Part shown: piece by piece, positions 13,902 through 21,786 of the stretch
How positions within the stretch are numbered: position 1 is the first letter of the stretch
Layout of the letters: every line of letters begins with the position of its first letter
NCBI GenBank assembly: GCA_900549105.1
Contig: URND01000031.1
Location: 1-26,394, forward strand
Reading direction: 5' to 3'
From: an uncultured Eubacteriales bacterium
Lineage (GTDB): Bacteria; Bacillota; Clostridia; Lachnospirales; Lachnospiraceae
Length of the DNA: 26,394 bases
Made by a program: the position numbers and the translations under genes
Notes under the pieces: generated by a model
What the model was told of the DNA's origin: nothing
What the model saw: the letters and a program-made list of their open reading frames with translations, nothing else
Database searches by the model: none

Positions 13902-16469
13902 TTATTTGTAATAACTGTAGATTACATTTCCGGAGGAGGCAATTCCATTAATGGCCGAATCTTTCTCATATTTGACCACCGTGCCATCTTTCGAATCGGC
14001 GATGGTAATATAGCCGCTGCCATAACCTTCCGCAATACACCAGGTACCTTCGCTGTTCTTTACCACCAGCGGAACGCCCTCGGAAATCATAGTCAGGGCG
14101 TCATTCAGCCCCGTTCCGCTCATATCCACCACATGGAAATCCGGCAGATTCGCCTGAAGGTTTTCAAACATATCGCCGCTGTCCAATGCCGGTTCTCCGC
14201 TGATTTTTTCAAATTTGAAAAGCCATTCGAGAACCGCTCTCTGCTGCGCCGTTTCATCCGTATCCACCGCGGCAATCGACGGGCCGCCCAAATCTTTTTC
14301 ATCGAAGCGGACTGACGGCCGGCTGATCAGCCGTCCCTGATTATCCAGTACCTTGCCTTCATTATAGAGAGCTTCCCAATAAGCTTCCACAAATGTCGGA
14401 TATTTCATCATATTATCGTTGGCATATACGAAATATCCCGTATACTCCTCACCCTGCGGCTGGAATTCTATCTGAGTGCTGCGATAGGATTCTATACCTC
14501 TGGCGAACATTACCACCGGCAGGGAATTTCCGTACTCATTTGTCACAAGCCAGGTTTCCCGCTTACGCACATCATCGCGCACGTTATCTGTAGTAATATT
14601 CTGGGTATCATTTTCATTGTAAACAATATAATCCACCGGCAAATCCGAATGATTATTATCCCGCCGATATATTTCAAGAAGATTTCCTTCAACCTCTGCT
14701 CCGCTGATATATCCGCCGCCGACCCGGTATTCCTTCAGAACATTCAAACCTGCATCGATAATATACAACACGTCCAGCGCTTCTTCCTCCGCCGCACTGC
14801 CCTCGCCGTACACCAGATTCTGGCCAAGCATGCCGACCAGCGCCAGCCGCCGATTCTTCGCCTGGATTAACTGGGTTTCACCGGTTTCAAGATTCCGCCA
14901 TTCAATCTCCGACACCATGCCTGCCCCATCTCTATGAGATATAACAATGCTGCGTCCATCGCCGGAAATCGCACAATCCTCAGACTCCGCCTGCTCCAGC
15001 ACCACTTCAACATCTTTCATAATAATATCAAAACGGTAAATGGTATCCTCCAGACAGATATAGAGCATGTCGTTTCCATCAATAAACGCCATCTTCTGGA
15101 TTCCCCGGCTCAGCATGTTGAAATTCTTATCATAAGGAATAAATAAAACTTCCGAATAGGTACCGTCCACCCGGTTATAACGATTTATCGCAATTCCAAA
15201 ACGGCCCTCGTCATCGCCATTATACATATAGCCATAAACCGCAAAATATAAATCGCCGTTTTCCTCGGTTCGCAGCACTTTAACGCCATGATTCATATAG
15301 CTGGAATCCCTGTTCCCGGCCTGACTTTTCCGTTCAAAGCCAAAGGCCTGCGTCAAAATATTATCCTTTGTGTTGTATACCCAAAGCCCGCCGTCGGCCA
15401 CGAAACTGATGTAAGTATTATACTCTGCCGTGTCCGCCGCCTGAGTCTCCTGGCCGGTTTCCGTTGTCTGAGTCTCTTCCTCTTCCGGTTCCTCTTTTCC
15501 GTAAACCTGAATATCCATCTGGCTTTCATCGACAAGCCCCAGGCGCATCCGATTATTATTAAAGGTAAATGACTGCTCGTCCAGCTTTTCTTCCATTGTT
15601 CTGGAGTAGCCGATTAAGTTTGCAGAGCTTCCCGTGCAGGATACCTCGTACAGCTCTTTTACCATATAATTGTAATCATTGCCGCCGTCATCCCGCGCCT
15701 CAATCTCATAATTGAGCCGAATTTCCCCGGTCTGGCTGTCCAGATTGACAATCGTCATATCGACATCACCCACGACCACCGGATTCAGACTGCCCCAGGC
15801 CACCGTCTCGCTGTCCGATGAAATGGACACTTTCCGAAAATCATCGCTGACAGCATCCGCAGAATACTGAAGATACTCGCCAATCCGTGACGCTGTGGTT
15901 TCCTCAAAAAGGGCCGCATGAAAGTCGGAGACAAACTGAAGCTTATCATAAGTCTGAAGATTATCGCCGTAAACGACACGGGTATAATAATAATAGGTAT
16001 TCCGCTTATCATCCTCAACGGTCAAATTCAGACAATATTCTCTGCCCTGCTGCAAATCCGCCGTAAAGGCAATCTCTGTCTGCCGCTGCCCCTCCACTCT
16101 CTGAATCTCCGGACATTCTCCCGCCTCAATTTCCTGACTGTTATTCTCATCCATCAAAGCATAGGAAATCGTCCGCACATTCGTCACCGGCTCGCTCATC
16201 TGCAATGTAATTGTCTTATTTTCCGAAACCGGAGTTACGCTCAAACGCAGATAGGACGCATTCATCTCCTGAATATAGGCATCCATTTCATTAATCCGCA
16301 TACCGCTGTTTTTCACATACAGCTTAATTAAAGACGTATCCCCCTGATTTCTCGACGGATGAATCCGCTCATAATTCAGGACATGGCTCGTCAAAAGCAG
16401 GGTCACTATAAAGGATATCAGATAAAAACCCGCTATAAATATTATTTTCTTCTTATTCTTCATATCCAT
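13902..16469 (-). CDS. Large membrane-anchored extracytoplasmic protein of unknown function
   Basis: I do not recognise a characterised family. The 855 residues start with a basic patch and one hydrophobic segment (about 9-28), consistent with a signal anchor with the bulk outside. Residues about 45-320 are beta-rich. An acidic Glu/Thr/Gln-rich linker follows (about 328-352). The region from about 353 to 640 has repeated short beta units resembling a propeller (for example GGLWVYNTKDNILTQAF and NDMLYICLEDTIYRFDI). The C-terminal about 200 residues end in a pattern of a Gly-Val-Pro strand, a Trp strand and a GYGSGYITIADS segment that recalls C39-like peptidase folds, but no clear catalytic Cys is seen. 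It follows the methyltransferase gene by 11 bases, so they are cotranscribed. AAGGAAG precedes ATG. Confidence 0.8.
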   Translation of the reverse strand: MDMKNKKKIIFIAGFYLISFIVTLLLTSHVLNYERIHPSRNQGDTSLIKLYVKNSGMRINEMDAYIQEMNASYLRLSVTPVSENKTITLQMSEPVTNVRTISYALMDENNSQEIEAGECPEIQRVEGQRQTEIAFTADLQQGREYCLNLTVEDDKRNTYYYYTRVVYGDNLQTYDKLQFVSDFHAALFEETTASRIGEYLQYSADAVSDDFRKVSISSDSETVAWGSLNPVVVGDVDMTIVNLDSQTGEIRLNYEIEARDDGGNDYNYMVKELYEVSCTGSSANLIGYSRTMEEKLDEQSFTFNNNRMRLGLVDESQMDIQVYGKEEPEEEETQTTETGQETQAADTAEYNTYISFVADGGLWVYNTKDNILTQAFGFERKSQAGNRDSSYMNHGVKVLRTEENGDLYFAVYGYMYNGDDEGRFGIAINRYNRVDGTYSEVLFIPYDKNFNMLSRGIQKMAFIDGNDMLYICLEDTIYRFDIIMKDVEVVLEQAESEDCAISGDGRSIVISHRDGAGMVSEIEWRNLETGETQLIQAKNRRLALVGMLGQNLVYGEGSAAEEEALDVLYIIDAGLNVLKEYRVGGGYISGAEVEGNLLEIYRRDNNHSDLPVDYIVYNENDTQNITTDNVRDDVRKRETWLVTNEYGNSLPVVMFARGIESYRSTQIEFQPQGEEYTGYFVYANDNMMKYPTFVEAYWEALYNEGKVLDNQGRLISRPSVRFDEKDLGGPSIAAVDTDETAQQRAVLEWLFKFEKISGEPALDSGDMFENLQANLPDFHVVDMSGTGLNDALTMISEGVPLVVKNSEGTWCIAEGYGSGYITIADSKDGTVVKYEKDSAINGIASSGNVIYSYYK

Positions 16470-16480
16470 TTCTTCCTTCT

Positions 16481-17647
16481 TTATAAATCGGGAAACAGCA
16501 GGCGGTATAATGTCAGATTACCGCAGACTGCCCCGGCGCAGGCCTCATAAGCCGCCAGTTCTTTTGAGCCTTTTCCCCGAACCGGCCCGGATCTGACCGC
16601 CCGGATTAAGATATTTTTCGGCGTATGCTCCATATCAATAAATTCCAGCAACTGGGTCTTATAGCCCATCACTTCCAGCAGCTGGCCCCGAAGCCCATCC
16701 GTCATCAGCGCTGCCATCCGCTCCTTCAAAAGTCCATAATGAAGCACCGGGGCAAGGACATCGTTCTTTATCTGGCCGTTTAACTCATGCTGACAGCACG
16801 GCACTGACAAAATAACTCTGGCATTCCACCGGATGGCTTTATACAGCGCATAATCCGTGGCCGTATCGCAGGCATGGAGCGTCACCACCATGTCCACCTC
16901 GTCCGCTCCTTCAAAATCCGCAATATCCCCATGGATAAATTCCAGTTTTTCATAGCCGTATTTATCCCTCAGCTCATTGCAGCGCCGAATGACATCCGCT
17001 TTTAAATCCAGGCCAATCATTTTTACCGAATAGCCCATCAAAATATTCAGATAATAATACATGGCAAAGGTGAGATAGGACTTGCCGCATCCGAAATCAA
17101 TCATTGTCAGCGTCCGATTCTTCGGCAGTTCAGGCAGTACATCCTGAATAAATTCAAGGAAACGGTTAATCTGGCGGTATTTATCATATTTTGAACGGAT
17201 AATCTTTCCTTCCGCCGTCATCACTCCCAAATCCACAAGAAAAGGCACCGGCGTCCCCTCCGGAAGAATATAGCTCTTTTTCCGGTTATGGGAAAGGTTC
17301 GGCTTGTCCGTTTCCCGGCATGTCCCGATTTTGCGCTCCTTCACCGTGATATTTCCCTTTTTGCCGGACAATATGGTGTACTCCTTATCCCCGGTACGCA
17401 GCTGGGTCTGCTTAAAGCTGTTCTGAATCAAATCCAAAACCCACGCCTTTATCTGGCTCTCTTCAATATTCTTATGAAAAACCTGTGTTTTTGTATACTG
17501 GGCCGCCTGAAATACAAGGCTATCCCGGATAATGACCGGGCGGATTTTTACTTTTTGAATCTCTCCGCCGCTTTTTCGATTACTCAATGTCATATCGGAT
17601 AATTCCCATGTCAGGGCCTCATCTAAAATCTTATCTAACTGTTTCAT
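16481..17647 (-). CDS. Class I SAM-dependent methyltransferase (Methyltransf_32-like)
   Basis: The 388-residue protein has an N-terminal region of about 130 residues without a known fold, then a Rossmann methyltransferase. SAM-binding motif I is TMIDFGCGKSYLTFA (181-195), followed by MIGLDLK (motif II). Later conserved stretches are VVTLHACDTATD (255-266) and ILSVPCCQHELN (279-290). The LHACD and PCCQHE pattern matches the family that includes eukaryotic METTL25- and GSTCD-type proteins, so an RNA or protein substrate is possible but unknown. I start at ATG 17647: GGAAAGGA lies 7 bases upstream and a promoter lies at 17668-17696. The open frame continues upstream to 17776, but this would bury the promoter and overlap the preceding gene. 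Confidence 0.85.
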   Translation of the reverse strand: MKQLDKILDEALTWELSDMTLSNRKSGGEIQKVKIRPVIIRDSLVFQAAQYTKTQVFHKNIEESQIKAWVLDLIQNSFKQTQLRTGDKEYTILSGKKGNITVKERKIGTCRETDKPNLSHNRKKSYILPEGTPVPFLVDLGVMTAEGKIIRSKYDKYRQINRFLEFIQDVLPELPKNRTLTMIDFGCGKSYLTFAMYYYLNILMGYSVKMIGLDLKADVIRRCNELRDKYGYEKLEFIHGDIADFEGADEVDMVVTLHACDTATDYALYKAIRWNARVILSVPCCQHELNGQIKNDVLAPVLHYGLLKERMAALMTDGLRGQLLEVMGYKTQLLEFIDMEHTPKNILIRAVRSGPVRGKGSKELAAYEACAGAVCGNLTLYRLLFPDL

Positions 17648-17667
17648 ATTCAAATCCTTTCCAAAGT

Positions 17668-17696
17668 ATTGTACCATACCCCTTTCGACTTCACAA
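17668..17696 (-). promoter_or_regulatory. Predicted promoter of the methyltransferase gene
   Basis: TTGTGA (17696-17691) and TACAAT (17673-17668) are 17 bases apart on the minus strand; TGG before TACAAT makes an extended -10. It supports translation beginning at 17647. Confidence 0.65.
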
Positions 17697-17717
17697 GGGG
17701 CGGCATACGCCGCCCTT
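17695..17717 (-). terminator. GC-rich hairpin after the 121-residue protein gene
   Basis: On the minus strand AAGGGCGGC pairs with GCCGCCCCTT (one bulge) around a GTAT loop, 4 bases after the stop codon at 17722. No T-run follows, so it may be a weak terminator or an RNA-stabilising 3' hairpin; the next promoter starts inside it. Confidence 0.45.
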
Positions 17718-17721
17718 CGGC

Positions 17722-18087
17722 CTATCTTGGATAAAGTCTCTGTTTGAATTCTCTCCGCCGATTTCTCCGATAACAAATTTCATCATAGAGCAGGCTCATC
17801 AGCAATGCCCGGCACCACTCCTCCGGTTCCGGCCGTCCGGCCCGGTCATAAGCCTTTTCCAGCATACGTTCCATTGCAGTCGTGTCCGGGTACTCATCAT
17901 ACATGCAGCTGCCGTCATACTCTTCCTCATCGCATACATCTTCCACCCACCGCAGCATCTCCCGGCTTTGTTTCGGGCATATTTTTTTCATATAGGCCCG
18001 GTCCTTCTGGAAAACATCCTCCTGTGTCCAGGGACTGTCACCAAAAACATCGTAGAGATTCATTTGATGCAGATTTCGATAGTCCAT
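17722..18087 (-). CDS. Small acidic conserved-looking protein, function unknown
   Basis: The 121 residues have a tyrosine- and acid-rich core (EEEYDGSCMYDEYPD, about 55-69) and a short basic tail (CYRRNRRREFKQR). There is no membrane segment or signal peptide. The EYxGSxMYDEYPD pattern looks like one I have seen in small uncharacterised clostridial proteins, but I cannot attach a function. Three or four cysteines are scattered without a clear metal motif. A strong GGGAGG site lies 7 bases before ATG. It is divergent from the VanY-like gene, with a 111-base shared upstream region, and is followed by a GC-rich hairpin and then the methyltransferase promoter. Confidence 0.75.
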   Translation of the reverse strand: MDYRNLHQMNLYDVFGDSPWTQEDVFQKDRAYMKKICPKQSREMLRWVEDVCDEEEYDGSCMYDEYPDTTAMERMLEKAYDRAGRPEPEEWCRALLMSLLYDEICYRRNRRREFKQRLYPR

Positions 18088-18134
18088 AAGCGCCTCCCAT
18101 CACTATTCACCTCTATGATATGCTTATTTTTACA

Positions 18135-18162
18135 GGATGGTTCCGCACCATATCCGTTTTTT
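18135..18162 (+). terminator. Terminator-like hairpin in the leader of the vanY-like gene
   Basis: GGATGGT pairs with ACC-AT-ATCC (2-base bulge) around a 5-base loop and is followed by G and six Ts. No plus-strand gene precedes it, so it would act as an attenuator or end a short transcript initiated near 18090-18130. The stem is short, so this may be chance. Confidence 0.35.
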
Positions 18163-18198
18163 AACATAAATTAAACTAAAACATTTCCAGGTGATTTT

Positions 18199-18777
18199 AT
18201 GAATATGGATTACGCCCCAATCCTGGTCAATAAGACCCATCCCCTTCCCGAAGATTATGAGCCCGCAGACCTTGTTCCCGCAAACATTCCCTTTGCCCAT
18301 TCGGGCAGCGACAACCGAAATTATATGCGCCGCCCGGCCGCGCAGGCGCTGGAAACCATGTTCAGAGATGCCAATGCCGCCGGCGTGACCCCCATCGGTG
18401 TTTCCGGCTACCGCTCCTATAAACGCCAGCAGGAGATTTACGAGGGTAATCTGGCCGTCAAGGGGGAAATGCTCACCTCGCTCTATTCGGCCCGCCCGGG
18501 CCAAAGCGAGCATCAGACCGGGCTTGCCATGGATATTTCCGCGCCTTCCGTCCAATCCGCTCTCACAACAGAGGTTGAAAGTACGCCTGAGGGGCAGTGG
18601 CTGCGGGAAAATGCCCATCGCTATGGTTTCATTCTCCGCTACCCGGCAGGAAAAGAGCATATCACCGGCTATGCCTACGAGCCGTGGCATTTCCGTTATG
18701 TTGGCAGAGAACTGGCCGCATTTCTGAAAAAAAAGGGGCTGACCCTCGAAGAATATTATCAGCTTCTTGCATTATAA
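18199..18777 (+). CDS. VanY-like D-alanyl-D-alanine carboxypeptidase (M15B) without a signal peptide
   Basis: M15B enzymes trim the terminal D-Ala from peptidoglycan stem peptides. The 192 residues are almost purely the catalytic domain. SGYRSYKRQ (69-77) is present, as are zinc ligands H105 and D112 in SARPGQSEHQTGLAMDIS (97-114), and catalytic E161 with zinc ligand H164 in YEPWHFRYVG (160-169). No N-terminal hydrophobic segment exists, and a TAA lies in frame 27 bases upstream of the ATG, so an exported longer form is not encoded here. The ribosome site CAGGTGA is moderate. Most homologues carry a signal or anchor, so this one may act in the cytoplasm on muropeptides or be exported by other means. 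Confidence 0.9.
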   Translation: MNMDYAPILVNKTHPLPEDYEPADLVPANIPFAHSGSDNRNYMRRPAAQALETMFRDANAAGVTPIGVSGYRSYKRQQEIYEGNLAVKGEMLTSLYSARPGQSEHQTGLAMDISAPSVQSALTTEVESTPEGQWLRENAHRYGFILRYPAGKEHITGYAYEPWHFRYVGRELAAFLKKKGLTLEEYYQLLAL

Positions 18778-18796
18778 TACAGATATCGTGTATGAT
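18767..18796 (+). promoter_or_regulatory. Predicted promoter of malQ
   Basis: TTGCAT (18767-18772) and TATGAT (18791-18796) are 18 bases apart. The -35 overlaps the end of the upstream carboxypeptidase gene. TTGGAGGT follows before the ATG at 18829. Confidence 0.55.
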
Positions 18797-18828
18797 AGAG
18801 AGTAGAGTTTTTACGTTGGAGGTAACTT

Positions 18829-20445
18829 ATGGAACAAAAGAAAATAACAAAACTCCGGCAGAGCGGAATTCTTGTACATCCGACATCTTTTCCGAGTCCC
18901 TATGGTATCGGCGACCTCGGGAAAGGCGCTTATGATTTTATTGACTTTTTAAAAGAAGCCGGTCAGACTCTGTGGCAGTGCCTGCCTCTTGGGCCGACAG
19001 GTTTCGGCGATTCGCCTTATCAGGCTTTTTCCGCTTTTGCCGGCCAGCCCCTGATAATCAGTCCTGAAAAATTAGCGGAGCTGGAATTGCTGAGCAAAGA
19101 AGACTTGAAAGACATTCCGGAATGGGATAGGGACCATGTGGATTACGGCCCTCTTATCGTTTATAAGACCGGGCTTTTAAAAAAGGCCTACAGCCGTTTC
19201 CGGCACACGCCGATTATCCTGCTGCTGGATGAATTCCGGGCTTTCTGCCGGGAAAATGAATACTGGCTCACCGATTACGCTCTCTTTATGGCGCTGAAAG
19301 ATGCCCATGACGGCAAAGCATGGACGGAATGGGATGCCGGATACAAATCCCTTACTGCCCCATCCAAAGCTGCCATTTTAGAAGAATTGAAAGATTCTGT
19401 GAACTACTATCGTTTTGTTCAATATATCTTTTTCAAACAATGGCATGAATTCAGGGCCTATGCCCATGCCAACGGTATTCAGATTATCGGCGATATTCCG
19501 ATTTTTGTTTCCCCGGACAGCGCCGATGTCTGGGCGAATCAGGAACTATTCCAGTTGGATGACGAAGGCTATCCAACCGTTGTTGCCGGGGTGCCGCCGG
19601 ATTATTTCAGCGCCACCGGACAGCTCTGGGGCAACCCGCTCTATGACTGGGAGGCTCACAAAAAAAGCCGCTATGAATGGTGGATTCGCCGAATCCGTCA
19701 TCAATTAACCTTGACAGATTTCCTCCGCATCGACCATTTCCGCGGTTTTGAAGCCTACTGGGCCGTTCCTTACGGGGAAGAAACCGCTGTAGGCGGCCAG
19801 TGGAAAAAAGGGCCGGGAGCCGACTTTTTCGACCATGTTCTCAAGGCTTTCGACGGTTCTCTGCCGATTATCGCGGAAGATCTGGGCGTTATCACCCCGG
19901 CTGTGGAAGCCCTCCGGGACAGCTACAATCTGCCCGGCATGCGTATTCTCCAGTTTGCCTTTGACGATATCCGGGATAATGATTATCTGCCTTATAATTA
20001 CATTGAAAACTGTGTCTGCTATACGGGCACTCACGATAATGACACCACCCAGGGCTGGTACCGCAAGGCTTCACCCGAATCCCAGGACAAGGTTCGCCGC
20101 TATTTAAGCTGTGACGGAAATAATGTTCACTGGGATTTCATCCGCCTGGCTATGGGTTCCGTTGCCCGGTATGCCCTTTTCCCGCTTCAGGATGTCTTTG
20201 GACTTGACAGTTCCTGCCGGATGAATACGCCAGGAACGGGACAGGGAAACTGGTCATGGCGCTATCGACCGGAGCAGTTGAATTCCGGCACTGCCGCTTA
20301 CTTAAAAGAATTATCGGAATTATTCGGACGCAATCAATACTCCAGGGCGGACCGCCAGCCGGAGCTTCCTATGGCCGTCCAATCGGAACAGGCGCCACCG
20401 CCGACAGATATATCCGCCGAAGATGAGGAGGTTCGTATATCATGA
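18829..20445 (+). CDS. malQ: 4-alpha-glucanotransferase (amylomaltase, GH77)
   Basis: Transfers alpha-1,4-glucan chains between oligosaccharides in maltodextrin or glycogen turnover. Over 538 residues the GH77 landmarks are clear. They are SPYGIGDLG (23-31), LPLGPTGFGDSPYQ (52-65), nucleophile D302 in FLRIDHFRGFEAYW, acid/base E350 in PIIAEDLGVITP, and the transition-state Asp in THDNDT (D403). The domain ends near residue 505. The last about 33 residues are a Pro/Gln/Glu-rich tail not needed for the fold; they also encode the ribosome site (GAGGAGGTT) of plsC. GGAGGT precedes ATG. The stop overlaps the plsC start by 4 bases. Together with glgC at the left edge it indicates alpha-glucan metabolism. 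Confidence 0.96.
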   Translation: MEQKKITKLRQSGILVHPTSFPSPYGIGDLGKGAYDFIDFLKEAGQTLWQCLPLGPTGFGDSPYQAFSAFAGQPLIISPEKLAELELLSKEDLKDIPEWDRDHVDYGPLIVYKTGLLKKAYSRFRHTPIILLLDEFRAFCRENEYWLTDYALFMALKDAHDGKAWTEWDAGYKSLTAPSKAAILEELKDSVNYYRFVQYIFFKQWHEFRAYAHANGIQIIGDIPIFVSPDSADVWANQELFQLDDEGYPTVVAGVPPDYFSATGQLWGNPLYDWEAHKKSRYEWWIRRIRHQLTLTDFLRIDHFRGFEAYWAVPYGEETAVGGQWKKGPGADFFDHVLKAFDGSLPIIAEDLGVITPAVEALRDSYNLPGMRILQFAFDDIRDNDYLPYNYIENCVCYTGTHDNDTTQGWYRKASPESQDKVRRYLSCDGNNVHWDFIRLAMGSVARYALFPLQDVFGLDSSCRMNTPGTGQGNWSWRYRPEQLNSGTAAYLKELSELFGRNQYSRADRQPELPMAVQSEQAPPPTDISAEDEEVRIS

Positions 20446-21161
20446 TTCGTTTTTTCTGCGTTATTTTATTTTTACTGCTGTTTTCCATCATCAGTCTGCC
20501 GATGTATCTGATTGTCAATATTATCGGCCGTTTCAGCCCGATGAAAAAAGCAAAAATTTCTCAAAGCTTTGTTGTCTGGGGCTTTAAAATGGTGCTGTGG
20601 GCCAGCGGAACGAAGCTGGACGTTGAGGGGCAGGAAAATGTGCCGGAAGGCACGCCGGTTCTCTATGTCGCCAATCATCGGAGTTACTATGACATTCCTG
20701 CCTGTTATACACTGGTGAAAAATAATACGGGCTTTGTGTCCAAAAAGGAAATGGAAAAGGTTCCCTGCATCAGCCGCTGGATGCGCTATATCAACTGTCA
20801 GTTTCTGGACAGGGAAAATGTCCGTGAAGGGCTGAAAACCATCCTCAACTGTATTGAGCTGATTAAATCCGGGACTTCCATCTTTCTTTTCCCTGAAGGC
20901 ACCCGGGGCCTCGGCGGCGAAATGCTTCCTTTCAAAGAAGGCGGATTTAAAATTGCCACAAAAACCGGCTGCCCAATTGTACCGGTAGCCATCAAAAATA
21001 CAGAAAACATTTTTGAGACTCATATTCCGAAGGTTAAACGCCAGACCGTTTCCGTTCGTTTCGGCACGCCTGTTTTTGTATCCGAGCTCTCGCCGGCCGA
21101 AAAAAAATGCCTTGGAACGACAGTTCAGGAACAAATTCGTGCCATGCTGAATGAAAAATAA
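20442..21161 (+). CDS. plsC: 1-acyl-sn-glycerol-3-phosphate acyltransferase
   Basis: Acylates lysophosphatidate to phosphatidate at the membrane. The 239 residues start with one hydrophobic segment (3-28), then show acyltransferase block I NHRSYYD (78-84, NHxxxxD), block III FPEGTRG (150-156) and block IV VPVAIKN (180-186). Length is typical. The ATGA overlap with malQ and the ribosome site inside the malQ tail imply translational coupling, although the two functions are unrelated. No terminator is evident before the next gene, which has its own -10. Substrate preference cannot be told from sequence. Confidence 0.94.
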   Translation: MIRFFCVILFLLLFSIISLPMYLIVNIIGRFSPMKKAKISQSFVVWGFKMVLWASGTKLDVEGQENVPEGTPVLYVANHRSYYDIPACYTLVKNNTGFVSKKEMEKVPCISRWMRYINCQFLDRENVREGLKTILNCIELIKSGTSIFLFPEGTRGLGGEMLPFKEGGFKIATKTGCPIVPVAIKNTENIFETHIPKVKRQTVSVRFGTPVFVSELSPAEKKCLGTTVQEQIRAMLNEK

Positions 21162-21204
21162 TCCAAATTCTTTCATTTTTACTATTCATTTTTAAACCAA
21201 AGCA

Positions 21205-21213
21205 TGGTACAAT
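21205..21213 (+). promoter_or_regulatory. Extended -10 element before the 156-residue membrane protein gene
   Basis: TGGTACAAT (21205-21213) is an extended -10 like that of the methyltransferase gene at 17668. The -35 region (21185-21190, TTCATT) is weak. The start codon at 21249 follows AAGGAGG. Confidence 0.5.
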
Positions 21214-21248
21214 TGACAAGGACTGAAATTTTAAGGAGGAAATAGACG

Positions 21249-21719
21249 ATGATACCTGTTGCACTTTTGTCTACACCGGCCATAGTTCTGATCGTTGTCC
21301 TCGTGGTATTAGTGGCTGTACTGGTATTTCTTACCTTCTGGGGGAATAAACAGCAGAAAAAAGCCGAAGCTGCACAGCAGCAGATAGAGGCTGCCGCACA
21401 GCCGATGACCATGCTGGTCATTGATAAGAAGAAAATGAAGCTGACTGAATCTGGCCTGCCAAAAATTGTCATAGATTCCACACCGAAGCTTTATCGCCGC
21501 TCTAAGGTGCCGATTGTAAAAGCCAAGGTTGGACCAAGAATTATGACCCTTATTGCTGACGAAAAAGTTTATGACATTATTCCTGTACGCCAGGAAGTGA
21601 AAGCCATGGTCAGCGGCATGTATATTTTAAGCGTTAAGAGCTTACGCGGTCCGGCGCTGACTGCACCGCCGAAAGTTGGATTTTTCCAGAGAATGAAAAA
21701 TAAAATTTCTGGCAAATAA
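21249..21719 (+). CDS. Single-pass membrane protein of unknown function
   Basis: I do not recognise a named family. The 156 residues have a strong N-terminal membrane segment (about 10-30), then a short Gln/Ala/Lys-rich probable coiled coil (33-51). A compact beta-rich soluble domain follows (about 53-135, VIDKKKMKLTESGLPKIVID, then MTLIADEKVYDIIPVRQEVKAMV) and a basic C-terminus. Positive residues directly after the membrane segment suggest the domain faces the cytoplasm. The layout recalls small YajC-like membrane accessory proteins, but the sequence does not obviously match. AAGGAGG lies 8-9 bases before ATG. It ends at a bidirectional terminator facing the Rpn nuclease gene. Confidence 0.8.
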   Translation: MIPVALLSTPAIVLIVVLVVLVAVLVFLTFWGNKQQKKAEAAQQQIEAAAQPMTMLVIDKKKMKLTESGLPKIVIDSTPKLYRRSKVPIVKAKVGPRIMTLIADEKVYDIIPVRQEVKAMVSGMYILSVKSLRGPALTAPPKVGFFQRMKNKISGK

Positions 21720-21720
21720 A

Positions 21721-21786
21721 AATAAGACCACTTTGTGGGAGCCGTGTTTTACTGCACCGACTCTTCCGACATGGTGGTCTTATTTT
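21721..21786. terminator. Bidirectional terminator between the membrane protein and Rpn nuclease genes
   Basis: AATAAGACCAC (21721-21731) pairs perfectly with GTGGTCTTATT (21774-21784), followed by TTTT. The 42-base intervening sequence can itself form a shorter imperfect stem. A/T-runs on both sides fit convergent use. Confidence 0.85.

Noticed and set aside
20472..21176. 234-codon minus-strand open frame antisense to plsC
   Set aside because: plsC motifs are intact on the plus strand and the antisense translation shows no family features.
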